Source: Bimuria novae-zelandiae CBS 107.79 (Eukaryota; Ascomycota; Dothideomycetes; Pleosporales; Didymosphaeriaceae). From it: a stretch of 64,000 bases of DNA. The notes beneath the pieces are model-generated. The model had not been told where the DNA came from. It made no database searches and saw only the letters and a list, made by a program, of their open reading frames with translations. A program made the position numbers and the translations under genes. Shown in pieces: positions 23,952 through 33,754 of the stretch (position 1 is its first letter; every line of letters begins with the position of its first letter). The stretch spans positions 877,015 through 941,014 of the forward strand of contig ML976660.1 in NCBI GenBank assembly GCA_010015655.1. Direction: 5' to 3'.

Positions 23952-25079
23952 TAATATTATTAATAGTTTAAACACAAATTTATAAAATAATACAAGATAT
24001 AAAGCTTAAGAGAACTATGTTAGTTCCTAGAAATACGCATTATTAGAGACTATATAAAAAGTAAAGTTTAGATAATTTAAAACCCTTATATTATAAAAGT
24101 CTACCACGATTATAATCTACTTTACGAAAGCTAATACCCTAAGGTCCCTTTACGCGAGTTTTATTTCCCCCTAAGCACGGATAAGCCTAATAAGGAGCGT
24201 ACCCGCCTATATTTGATCCTAGTTAGATATTTAGGCTTTATCTTATACTTTACCTAGCCTAATATAGTAAAGACGCACTTAATACTTGCCCGCTATCTAA
24301 ATAACCTAAGCTAAAAGTTTTTTACTACTACTAAGTCTATATAGTAGTACTTATATAACTTTTAATTTTTGGTAATTAGAGTAACAACAGCACGCTCTAA
24401 AAACGCTAACTATATTTATTAAATTAATAATAAAGAAGCTAAGAAGTTATTATTCTTTAATACCTCTAATACTATATTTACTAATAATTTTAATACTACT
24501 TAAAGCTTATTTGCCTATATATTTAAGCTCTATAAAATAGTTATTAATTAAAAGGCAAATATTATAAGATCTACTACTAAATTAACTATAAAAGCTAAAC
24601 TATTTGCCCTATTAACTACTAGCACTAAGTTATCCTAGTAAATAAATACCTTTAAAGCTATTAGATTTAATTTAGAGGTTTAACCTATATTATACTATAA
24701 TAACTAGCAAACAGTCTCTATTGCTAATAAGGACAAAGAAAAACTTAATATAAGGTTAAAATATATTAAAGTATATTAAATATAGATCCGTAAGCAAGTT
24801 AAAGCTAGAAATATTAACGTTACTTAAATAGAAACTACTAATATCCCTGCTAATAGATTAATAAAGGATCTCTTTAATAGTAGTAAGCACAAGCGATTCT
24901 TAAAGTAACTAAGAATAATTAATATTTACTAATAACTTGTTAGTTTAAAGGATAAGCTTATTACGTCTATTATCTTATAATAGAGTACTTCCTAGGGAGG
25001 TGCCCTAAAGGCCCTCTGTCTACTTATTTTGCATTACTCTACTTAACAGCACTCCGCTACCTTTGTGCTATAAAAGGTG

Positions 25080-25228
25080 TGTTAGAGTGGAGTACAGTAT
25101 TATATAATATAAACCTAATGTAGACTAGTTGCTGATTACGATTCTGCTACTTAAGCGGTTTCTCTGTTTAGCTTGTTACAATCAACTTAGTCTCCTATTC
25201 CTACTTGCTACCCATCTTATCCCTTACA
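25080..25228 (+). repeat. 3' LTR of Copia D
   Basis: 149 bp, TGTTAGAGTGG...CCTTACA, followed by TTAAG. Preceded by GCTATAAAAGGTG, the polypurine-type priming stretch. Confidence 0.88.
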
Positions 25229-25436
25229 TTAAGGGATATTATATATAGATATAGCCTTTCGGACACTTTTTATTTAGTAGCTATTTATACTTAATAGAGC
25301 AAGACGCATATCTGCTTCGTTATAAGATAATTAAGGAGCTTTTAGTTAAGATATTATAGTTAATAGGTGGCGCGTTGCGAAAGCTGGTAGGGTGGCCAGC
25401 TCGCTTATCCGGCCAGCTCGCTTGCCGGACACGTTA

Positions 25437-25673
25437 ATAGTTATATAGGTAACTTAATAATTAAGGAGGTTATTAAGTTACGTAACGTCTCCGAGTTGTA
25501 TAAGGATAATAATATATTTATTAAGGAACTTATAATAACACGTTAGTAACGTCTCTACGATAAGACTAAATCTATAGTAATACTAACACTAACGCCTGCC
25601 AGACAATCGACTAAGTTATTAGTAAGTGATGTCACTAATAGACTATTAACCTCTTAATATTAATCTACTTTGA
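25437..25673 (+). mobile_element. Outer Copia piece between Fot1 C and the Tc1 element
   Basis: 237 bp between two nested elements. No translated motif can be named with confidence. It is assigned to the outer element by position only. Confidence 0.45.
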
Positions 25674-27773
25674 CAGTAGCGTGACAAAAAAAAGAGTACT
25701 CTTAAAAGTAGTATATTTTAAAAGTCTATAACTTAGTCAGTTCTTAGTTTATCGTTAAGGACAAAATATAGTTTAAAAGAAAAAATATAGGATAAAAAAT
25801 TAAAAGACCCAATTTTCGCTTAGTAAGTAATAAAAGGCTATAGTAATTTAGTAATTTAAAAAGTTAATTTTAATCCCTCTATAACTACTTAGAACATTGT
25901 AGTTAACGTATAAAATAACATTTTTTAAATATATGATTAAGTTTAGTAAAATGTTTCTACATATACTAATTTTTATTTTTTATTTCTTACTTAAATGTTT
26001 CCTTATTTAATAAAAGATTTATAAAGCATAAAATTTTACTCTTTTAATAATAAAATAGTATTATTACCAAACTAGTACTTAGTATACCAGCCCTTAGCGT
26101 CTATAACGTCCTTATAACGCTTAAGTATAGATAATATACAATTATCTATAGCCTCTTAGGATATATTATTCCACTCTTCTTTAATAACTTTTATAAAAGC
26201 CTCTATATTTTCGTCGTTATTTCCATAGCCTAAATTACCCCTATATCTTTTAATAAGTCTATCCTTTAGTAGACTCCAGACGTTTTCGATAGGATTTAGG
26301 TCCGGTGAATAAGGGGGGTAAGAATAAAGTTTAATTTTATATCTTTTAAAAAACTTTAAAACCTCTTTTGTTTTATAGGTTTTATCGTTATCTTGTTAAC
26401 ATTGTCGCCGTATATAGCTATTAGCGTATATATTTATATAAGAAAGCAATAATTTAATGTCTATAAATATATAATAAGTTATTATTTAATAGAACATTAA
26501 AAAAAAGTAATTAATTTACCACTCTTCATATGCCGTTTAACAATAGGATTGAAGACTTTTCTTATATAATCCTTATTATTAAAGTTTATTATGAATCTTA
26601 GTATTTTAATAATAACTAATTCGGACCCTCCGCCTATCCAAATAGAACTCTAAACTTAAATAGTTATATCTCGGCCTATAATTAAGTTAGTTTAATAGTG
26701 AAAAAAACTAACTTTACAGCAAAATAGGAAATTTTTCGTTATATAATTTAAGATGAAAAAAGTTTAATATAACGTACTTATAATTCTAGTAGAACTTAAT
26801 TCTTTTCTAACTTGCTTATTTCTTCTTTATTAATAAATATCTGTCCTAGAACCGTGTCCTCTCTTGACTGCTTACTTATCAAAAAATATAATCCTAATAA
26901 GATTTATATTTTCTTTATGTTCTAGTTATTCTTTAGTAAAACTAAGCCTAGTTTTAGCTTTTTTACTATTTAAAATATCGTATTTAGAGCTTATTTTAAT
27001 AGTATACCCCTCCTCTGTTAAAACTATTTATAATGTTCTTTTAGAGATATTAAGACTATTTTCGGCTAATAGTTTTTTATTTATCGTTTTAGGGTCATTA
27101 ATTAAAGTCTTATTAATGACTCTTTTATCTCTTAAAGAAATCTTTATTATTCTTCCTCTTTTAACTCTTTTAATATTAAAAGAGTTCTTTTTCTTAGCTT
27201 TAATGCGTTGTATAGTATTATAAATAGCTTTTTGAGTTTTACTGAGAGTAGAAATAATAGTAGAAACAAGGGTATTAGTCCTTAAAAGTAAGTCAACTTC
27301 ATATTCGAGTTTTAAAAATTGTGGAGCCATTTTGAGGAAATATAAGTTATAAAGAAAAGTCTAAGAAATGGTTTCTTATATGTAAAATTACTAGTACTCT
27401 ATTATATAATATAAGGAAACAAAAATGGGGCCGAATATTTTAATTTTTAGATAAGTAACTTATTATAAAAATTATATTATATAAGCTTATCCAAGACTTC
27501 TAGACCCACAAAAAGTCTTAGCAAAATATATACCCTAGTTTTTTAAAAAAAAAAAATAAACGATTTAAACATTTATAATAAAACACTTTTATTCTACATA
27601 ATATTTCCTGAAATAAAATTATGACTAAGCGTAAATTCTAAATACGAAAATTATATTCGAAAACTTTTTTTTTTAAAATATATTGTATTCCTAACTAGGA
27701 ACCTGATATTGGCTAAGTTATAGGACCTTAAAAACTATATATTGTAAGAGTACTCTTTTTTGTCACCCTACAG
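25674..27773 (-). mobile_element. Tc1/mariner DNA transposon
   Basis: About 2.1 kb with inverted ends around GTGACAAAAAAGAGTACTCTTA (25681-25702 and about 27745-27765). The outermost bases and TA target are less certain on the left. The transposase is on minus. The N-terminal 100 codons (27028-27330) are still open and contain a helix-turn-helix region starting MAPQFLKLEYEVDLLLRT. The catalytic C-terminal box reads YPPYSPDLNPIENVWSLLK at about 26270-26330, the classic Tc1 motif. Stops elsewhere make it inactive. It is very AT-rich. Confidence 0.85.
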
Positions 27774-29150
27774 TAATAACTTTATAGATATAATAGCTTT
27801 TTTCATTATATAGTAGACTATCTTATACGGTGCTACTATACTTATAACTTTCGTCTTACGTCCTTGTAGTAAAAGGTTACTAATTAATTAGCTAATAATA
27901 TTAAAGGCTATATATATAACTAATATTTTAATAATAATTTATAGTATTAAAATCTAAATATTTTATAAGATAACGTGGTTAATATAAACCGCGTTTAAAA
28001 GCTAATAAACTTAGGCAGCCTATAAACCTACACGATTTAGCTAGGAGCTTAAAACATTACTAATTACTTATATACCTTTGCTATAATCATAATTACTAGC
28101 AACGTAAAGATAAATAACTTTTAAATTTATTAAAGCTAGTTACCTCTTACCCTAAAGTATATTAGTTAGCTAAAGTTATATTTGTATAGCTCTAAGTTTA
28201 TAAAAGCCTTTAAGTATAAATATTAAAAAGGCTAAGGTAAAAATTACTTTTATAAAATTTTAATAATATATTAAGCTATGCTGGCTAAAGGCGTAAAGGT
28301 AACTTTATTTATATAAGTATTTATATACAAGTTAAATAAGGATAATTATTTTTATAAATATAAAACTTAGCTTATCGCACGCGGAGACCTATCAGAGTAG
28401 TTAAGTAATATTTATACTACTACTCTTACTACTTATATTTTTAAGTAATTATAATAATTACTAACTACTTTAGCTCAAATCTAAAGTAATATAACGTATC
28501 TAATATTTTTCTTAACTCTATACTTAATTAAAAGCTACACACTAAGACTCCTAGTATATTTAAAAAAAAATGTAAATAATAAACTTTTAGAGATGTCTTA
28601 TATTCTTTATAGCTTAAAGGACGCGCTACTCTTATAGTATAATATATTCTTAGTAGTAGTTAAGCTACTAGGGCTTAAGTGCAATAAAAACTTTTATACC
28701 TATATATTAATATATATCTTATTTTATTTATTTATATTAATAATATTATAATAGCGTTTTATCCTTTAAACGCTTATCTACATTAAAAATTTAAAAACAA
28801 GCTACAGGACTATTTTAGACTTACTTTTATAAGAAACCTAGTCTAGTTCCTAGGCGTTTAAGTCGTTCGCAACTACTAGAAGTATATGATCTAGCTTATT
28901 TAGGATACTTATATTAATAAGGTTTATACGAAGTGCTATATATAACTAGTAAGTTATAAAAAAACCTAACTTTCTCTTTAATATTAACTCTCTTAATATG
29001 TTAATTAAGGAGACTAATACTTAATGTACTAAGCTATATTAGGAGCTTATTAGCTATCTAGCCTATATTACTTATTAGATATAACTTAACGTTACTTATA
29101 ACCACGTTATCCATATTTATTATCTTACTAATTTAGGGTAATTATATATT
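27774..29150 (+). mobile_element. Outer Copia piece: reverse transcriptase region
   Basis: Decayed reverse transcriptase: KDNYFYKYKT-LIARGDLSE at about 28335-28400, LYSLKDALLLL-YNIF at about 28610-28655, and LAYITY-LNVTYNHVIHIYYLTNLG at about 29050-29135, the stretch before RNase H. The reading frame switches, so small indels have accumulated as well as stops. The element resumes at 30919 with RNase H. Confidence 0.72.
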
Positions 29151-29155
29151 ATAGT

Positions 29156-29318
29156 TGTTGCAAAGGCACCTTGCTAGAGCTTTCTGCGCTAGCTAGGGTT
29201 GAGCCAAGCAGCCAAGCACGCGATCCCCTAAACCTATAAATAGCTAGTTATCGTAGAGCTTCCTCTCCTTAATTGACTTTATTTTTAAACTCCCTAATCG
29301 TTATAACTATGCGCTATA
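29156..29318 (+). repeat. 5' LTR of element G
   Basis: 163 bp, TGTTGCAAAGG...GCGCTATA. It aligns with 30742-30913 and shares the CACGCGATCCCCTAAA core. Confidence 0.85.
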
Positions 29319-30741
29319 GTTATAAGCCTAGTACCCTTATAATACTTTATAATATACTTACTTTATACTAACTAATAATTATAGTAATAAACTATTTTTT
29401 TCTTTTTATTATTCTTACGCTTACGTCTTAATGCTTATAATTTATAATAAAGCTAGACTATATAATAACTACAATAAAGCTTCTAGTAAGTAACTAATTT
29501 ATAAATTATAACTTATTCTTACCTTAGTACGCGTTGCTTAAGTACTATATAAAAGCTTAAAGAATATAGAGTTATATTAATTCTAAGGCTTCTAAGTAGA
29601 TAAATATACATAACTAGGCTCTAAAGCTACTAAATATAAATACTAAAGGCAAGCCCTATATATAATAGCTTAAATACTATAAACTAAGGTCTACTATTTA
29701 TAATTAATTTATAAAGGCTAGAGCTTATAATACTATAATTAAGTAAGTAGTAGACGCTACAAGCGCTAATTAAAAAACTTAAGAATAATTTCTATCTAAG
29801 CGATAATAATTAGAAGGAGCAGGTACGACATATATATAAAGAGGTTACCCTACGCCCACAGAGCAGCAGAACAACAGACATAACTAAATAGCTATTCGAA
29901 TGGAACCGCGCACACGCTAACGCTGTGCTCTTAAATCTCTTAAAGATAAAGGGTACGCTGCTAATAAAGGATTTCTTACGCTTAGCATTATGATATAACT
30001 ATAAGTAGGCTTAGAGAGAGCTTAATAACCTATCGCGACCAGGCGCAGTAGCAACTCTATCTCTAGAAGGATACGCTCGCTGGCTCGCGCAGCTCGGCTA
30101 AACAACTAAGCTCGCAGGCATGTACGCTACGCTTAGAGGGTGCACTCTTAATACGAGCTATAAGTGCCTATGTAGAGTAAATAGCTAGCATTAATAGAAG
30201 CCTATAAAGTGTAACTACCTTTAGTACGCGCTCTAGGGAGAAGCTTCTTATAAGCTTTATAATAAGCCTATAAGTAAGGTAATTAGTGAAATTAAAAACT
30301 AAATTTAAAAGAATTAGTAGAAAGTATTATTAACTAAGCTTAAATATAAAAAGTAAGTAGTAGACCCTCCTTTAGTCTTTTTAGGGAATATTAAAGTATA
30401 AATTATAGTAAGCCTATAAGTAAGTAAGCCTTTACTAGCTAGGCGCTATAATTTTATAACTATTTATTTTTTTATTTATATACGCAGGTACTCGCACGGG
30501 TTACGTTATAAGTAAATAGTTACCCTTAAATATTTATTAAAGCTTAATAGTAAAAGTATACTACTCCTTTCTTCTTTACCTTTCTCTTAGAACTATATAT
30601 AAACTAGCTACTTAGACTAATTACCTAGCAAGCTAAAGATTTAAGCTAGACACTTTTAAAACTCTACGCGCAAGTTCGTCACCTTTTATACTTTAAGTTA
30701 CTATTTAGCTTATTTTATTATACTTTATAAGCTAAAAGGTA

Positions 30742-30913
30742 TATTATAAAAAGTACTTTATTAGAGCTTTTTACGTTAGCTAAAGTTAAGCTAAGTAGCT
30801 AAGTAGCTAAGCACGCGATCCCCTAAATTTATAAATAGCTAGTTATTATAAAGCTTTCTCTCCTTAATAGACTTTGTTTTTGAGCTCCCTAATCGTTGTG
30901 ACTGTGCGCCACA
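30742..30913 (+). repeat. 3' LTR of element G
   Basis: 172 bp, TATTATAAAAAG...GCGCCACA, the same repeat as 29156-29318, with mutated start and better preserved end. Followed by ATAGT. Confidence 0.85.
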
Positions 30914-30918
30914 ATAGT

Positions 30919-31445
30919 TATATTACGCGTCTAGTAATACTTGCTAGTAACGTAATACCATACTATTAATAGCTTTTATAATAATACTATTAAAAAAATT
31001 AATAATTAAAATTACTATAATTTTTTATTTTTTAGCATGTTAAATGCCTTATATACAAATAATATAAAAATTTACTAAACCTTATAAAAATAATACTTCT
31101 TCCTTCATAGTATAATTATTAACTAAAAGGTGACTGTCTAGCGTATAGTTACTAAGTCCACTACTAAATTAAAGCTACTTTTAATATCTTTTATTAGCTT
31201 ATAGATCGTAAAGTAGCTTTACTTTTTTAATAGTATCTTATTTAACTTAGGCATGACACGTACGATCTACTATAATTATTAATAAGGACCTTAATTAACT
31301 ATATATAAAGGTTTAACATGTTAATATTTATAACATACAGATTAAATAAGAGGTAAAGGCTTAGCGACTTATTATTAAAGAAGTTCTTATTAATAAGATA
31401 GCTATAAATAGAATTATAATTTTTTTTAAAAGCTAAATATTATGA
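30919..31445 (+). mobile_element. Outer Copia piece: RNase H region
   Basis: Frame around 31120-31200 reads like the Copia RNase H segment (KVT...RIVTKSTTKLKLL, normally WKA-KQ-TVT-STTEAELLAL). A mutated C-terminal helix follows near 31330-31440. It completes the outer element's pol order. Confidence 0.65.
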
Positions 31446-31450
31446 GTTTA

Positions 31451-31611
31451 TGTAATGGGCTACGCTAAGTTATTGCCTTGAATCCTTGACCCTTGATTAT
31501 GCAAATCCTAGATATATAAGTTCAATATCCAAAGCTTAACTTTAGACTCTTTATTAAATTTATAAGTATTCTTTTAGCACTTTTAGCTCCTTAAGCACCT
31601 AGCCCCTTACA
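31451..31611 (+). repeat. Solo LTR with GTTTA duplication
   Basis: 161 bp, TGTAATGGGC...GCCCCTTACA, flanked by GTTTA at 31446-31450 and 31612-31616. The same repeat occurs in reverse at 52822-52982, also 161 bp, where it is the 3' LTR of a longer element. Confidence 0.88.
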
Positions 31612-31740
31612 GTTTATTTAATAACTCTATTATATTAACATCGTGTAACGCCTCTAGAGTAGCGTTAATAGTAGTAATAGTTTTATATATTTAGTTACTT
31701 AATTAAGTAAGGTTTTAGCTTTACCTCTTGATTAACATAA

Positions 31741-31753
31741 AGCTAAGGGGGTG
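31741..31753 (+). promoter_or_regulatory. Polypurine tract of the outer Copia
   Basis: AGCTAAGGGGGTG directly abuts the right LTR and would prime plus-strand synthesis. The same 13 bases, reversed, abut the LTR of the Copia at 54101. Confidence 0.75.
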
Positions 31754-31888
31754 TGTGATGGTTTAGTATAGAGCTTGGACCACCCACGTACGTGCGGCCC
31801 GTGCATGTGATCCATACAGTATACAGCTCCTGTAGAGTAGCTACTCAATCACAACAACGATTGCCTCAACACTTTTTTTCGCTTCACA
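31754..31888 (+). repeat. 3' LTR of the outer Copia
   Basis: 135 bp, TGTGATGG...GCTTCACA. Its inner part shows C-to-T and G-to-A differences from the left LTR. Its outer 45 bp next to the host gene are unmutated. Confidence 0.9.
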
Positions 31889-31893
31889 GAGAG
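31889..31893. repeat. Target-site duplication GAGAG, right copy
   Basis: Identical to 11690-11694. Removing one copy restores the host reading frame. Confidence 0.9.
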
Positions 31894-33093
31894 GAAGACT
31901 CATCAGAGTCTACTCAGAACTCTTCAAGCAAGCGCCAGAAGCGCGTGTCTTTCGATGAGTCACGGAACACAATTCATGTGATCCCTGAGAAGGATGTGAC
32001 CGTGGTGCCAGGTAAGTTGAAGAATCACTCCAATCAACGAATGTTCATGAATAGAACAAGCACTTCTGACGGTTCTGCAGAGACTACCTACAAGAAGGTA
32101 GCACACTCTCCCTCAGAATCAACAGTGGACTCCCCTGGTGCCACCCAGCCGTCTGTCCAGGAGACTCCGGTACCCACCCTTTCCGCACCCTCGCCGAACA
32201 CCTCTTCGAACGAAGGATCAGAGAGCATACGGCAGGGAATAAAGCGCAAGGCGAACAATAACAAAGGCGAGCCCAAGCCAGAGGATCGACCTGCAAAGCG
32301 TCCCCGTGGCACTAAGGCTCCCGCCCCTTCTAAGGTTGCCCCATCTAAGGATCATACGCCTTATAAAGCTCCCGCTCCTTCCGAGGCTCCCGCTCCTTCC
32401 GAGGCTCCCGCTCCTTCCGAAGCTGCCCCTTCTGAGGCTCCCACGCCTGCTAAGGCTGCCGCTATCGAGACTCCCACCCCCTCTAAAGTTGTCCTTACTT
32501 CTACGGCAGCTCTTACTAAGGCGCCCCCTACTATTCATGTAGCTACTTCTACAACCACTCCTGCCCCTGTGACTTCTTCGACACCTAAGGTTGCTGCTAC
32601 TGCCGCTGTCACCCCTCCTACCGCCCATCCAGCGGCTCCAGCGGCTCCAATCCCCTCTCCTCGTCCTTCGGTTTCGGCTACCTCAGAACCAGTCCGAGAT
32701 AGTCGGATTGGACATAATCGATCCCGTCCTCGACGTCGACCTTGGGCTCGGGCTCCGCCACGCCAGGGTTATAGGGCTGGACCTTCGTTTGCTCCAGCTG
32801 AATCATCTTTCCCGAATGATGTCGCCCCTCCTCCCGCTTACCCGGGTTATACGGCACCCCCTTCTGCTCCTGGGGCCAGAACTAGTTTTGTTCCTGGTCT
32901 CGGTTACGTAACTAATTACGGTAACGGAACTACTCACATCTACGGGACTAGTAACGGTACCGGAACTACTTACATCTACCGAACTAGTCACGGTTACGAA
33001 AAAGGCGACGATTCCGGAGATGAAGACGACTACTGAGATGAAGATGAGTACGGCGATGGGGACTACGATGGGAATGACAACGACTACCAAAAC

Positions 33094-33165
33094 GGCTACG
33101 GTTACGGCTACGGCTACGGCTACGGCTACGGCTACGGCTACGGCTACGGCTACGGCTACGGCTAC
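33094..33165 (+). repeat. (GGYTAC)12 coding hexanucleotide repeat
   Basis: Twelve units, all GGCTAC except one GGTTAC, in the frame of the split host gene and encoding (Gly-Tyr)12. It lies after the in-frame TGA at 33034. Confidence 0.9.
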
Positions 33166-33249
33166 GACAATCGTAACGACTACGGAGGCAGTTTGACGTG
33201 GGCTCCAAATCCCAATGGCCCCTCGGGCGTCTATTACAAACGTTTCTGA

Positions 33250-33754
33250 TGGCCCAGCACTTCCACCCACCTCCCTCTTCCCACAGGAAACCTATCTCGA
33301 TACCAAGTCGACGTTATAAAGGGCACTGATGCTACAACGACAACCAGAAAGCATAAACACAAACACAACAGCACTACCCCAACGAGAACTACATGCTTTA
33401 CTATTGTATTGCTGAAGCCCATCAAACCCCACAAAATCAGCATAGCTTTGCGTAAATCTTGACCCGCTAGACGAAGACATCCATAGCGATTTCGCCACCA
33501 TCTATCGAGTTCTTTGTCTAAGCCTTCGTTGTTCGATTGTTTCATGTGCTGGACCATCATAACAAAGAACTCCGAAGATGACTACAGTACAAGGCGATTG
33601 TCGCCGCTTTGATGTGAACATGTAGGCAAGGTAACACGCCGACTTGTTTCAGTTTCGGCCAAGTGCTACAGCGGAGACGCACGACTTCAATTTTTCTGAT
33701 AAGGTTATCACTGCGGCTGTCAACTAATCGCGATATCTTCAATCTCTGCCCGAC
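33250..33754. other. Intergenic DNA
   Basis: 505 bp after the split gene and before the secreted Cys-rich gene. A CA-rich stretch lies at about 33350-33385. No gene was recognised. Confidence 0.5.

Larger units (their letters stand above)
20028..25228 (+). mobile_element. Inner Copia-type LTR retrotransposon (element D)
   Basis: 5201 bp with LTRs at 20028-20177 and 25080-25228 and the 5-bp duplication TTAAG (20023-20027, 25229-25233). The primer-binding site is at 20178 and the polypurine stretch ends at 25079. Gag-like frames run from about 20280. A protease motif ILDPGSNLYVTN is near 21479, an integrase region follows, and a reverse transcriptase island lies at 23590-23951, followed by RNase H. 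Most frames carry RIP-type stops. It was inserted into Fot1 copy C, so it is younger than that copy. Confidence 0.9.
18105..25434 (-). mobile_element. Fot1/pogo-type DNA transposon, copy C, with nested insertions
   Basis: Inverted ends ACGTATCCGGCAAGCGAGC... and ...GCCGGACACGT, flanked by TA at 18103-18104 and 25435-25436. Its subterminal units AAGCGAGCTGGCCGG differ from copies A and B, so it is a related but distinct subfamily. The transposase is on minus, with recognisable reverse-complement matches to copy A at about 19430-19510 and 19870-19950. It is interrupted by a solo LTR (18294-18562) and a 5.2 kb Copia (20028-25228). Without these and their duplications it would be about 1.85 kb, matching copies A and B. 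Confidence 0.82.
29156..30913 (+). mobile_element. Short non-autonomous LTR retroelement (element G)
   Basis: 1758 bp with LTRs at 29156-29318 and 30742-30913, flanked by ATAGT (29151-29155 and 30914-30918). It has a primer-binding site (29319-29333) and a polypurine-like AGCTAAAAGGTA before the right LTR, so it has everything needed in cis. The 1.4 kb interior holds no recognisable polymerase. Instead one frame at about 29840-30190 is open except for a handful of TAG/TGA/TAA codons at likely RIP sites, with protein-like composition (EWNRAHANAVLLNLL, LEGYARWLAQLG). It may be a gag relic or captured sequence. Confidence 0.82.
11695..31888 (+). mobile_element. Outer Copia-type LTR retrotransposon carrying nested insertions
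   Basis: Bounded by direct repeats (LTRs 11695-11828 and 31754-31888) with GAGAG on both sides. A primer-binding site lies after the left LTR and a polypurine tract before the right one. Its own sequence survives in seven pieces: 11829-12403, 14232-15689, 17583-18102, 25437-25673, 27774-29150, 30919-31445 and 31617-31753. These sum with the LTRs to about 5.1 kb. In order the pieces show a protease-like ILSLGSN stretch (about 14889), the integrase C-terminal KDRVIRTRDVVF (about 18041), reverse transcriptase pieces (LARGDL-like at about 28378, LYSLKDA-like at about 28612) and RNase H (TKSTTKLKLL, about 31158), the Copia order. All frames are riddled with TAA/TAG as RIP produces. Confidence 0.9.
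11050..33249 (+). pseudogene. Host gene split by a 20 kb transposon stack (two exposed halves)
   Basis: The left half is 11050-11694 and the right half 31894-33249. The two are in the same frame once the insertion and one target-site duplication are ignored, so the gene was about 666 codons. The left part has Pro/Arg-rich repeats (MPPLPRTP, MPLPRSRVG, about 11262-11400) and ends in EESQ-like KRQKR. The right part begins with a second similar KRQKR block, then PAPSEA repeats (about 32360-32440) and, near the end, a (Gly-Tyr)12 tract. Besides the insertion there are two in-frame stops: TAA at 11104-11106, and TGA at 33034-33036 just before 70 further codons including the Gly-Tyr tract. A C to T change (CAA to TAA) could explain the first. 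I do not recognise the protein family. It is almost certainly dead. Confidence 0.85.

Noticed and set aside
26864..27223. 119-codon plus-strand open frame
   Set aside because: Shadow of the Tc1 transposase on the opposite strand (27028-27330); AT-rich DNA gives hydrophobic frames by chance.
33094..33165. CRISPR-like or satellite array
   Set aside because: A simple GGCTAC hexamer without spacers, in frame with coding sequence.
32218..33270. Minus-strand Ser/Arg-rich and Val/Ala-rich frames opposite the split gene
   Set aside because: Antisense readings of the Pro-Ala-Pro-Ser-Glu and Gly-Tyr codon repeats.
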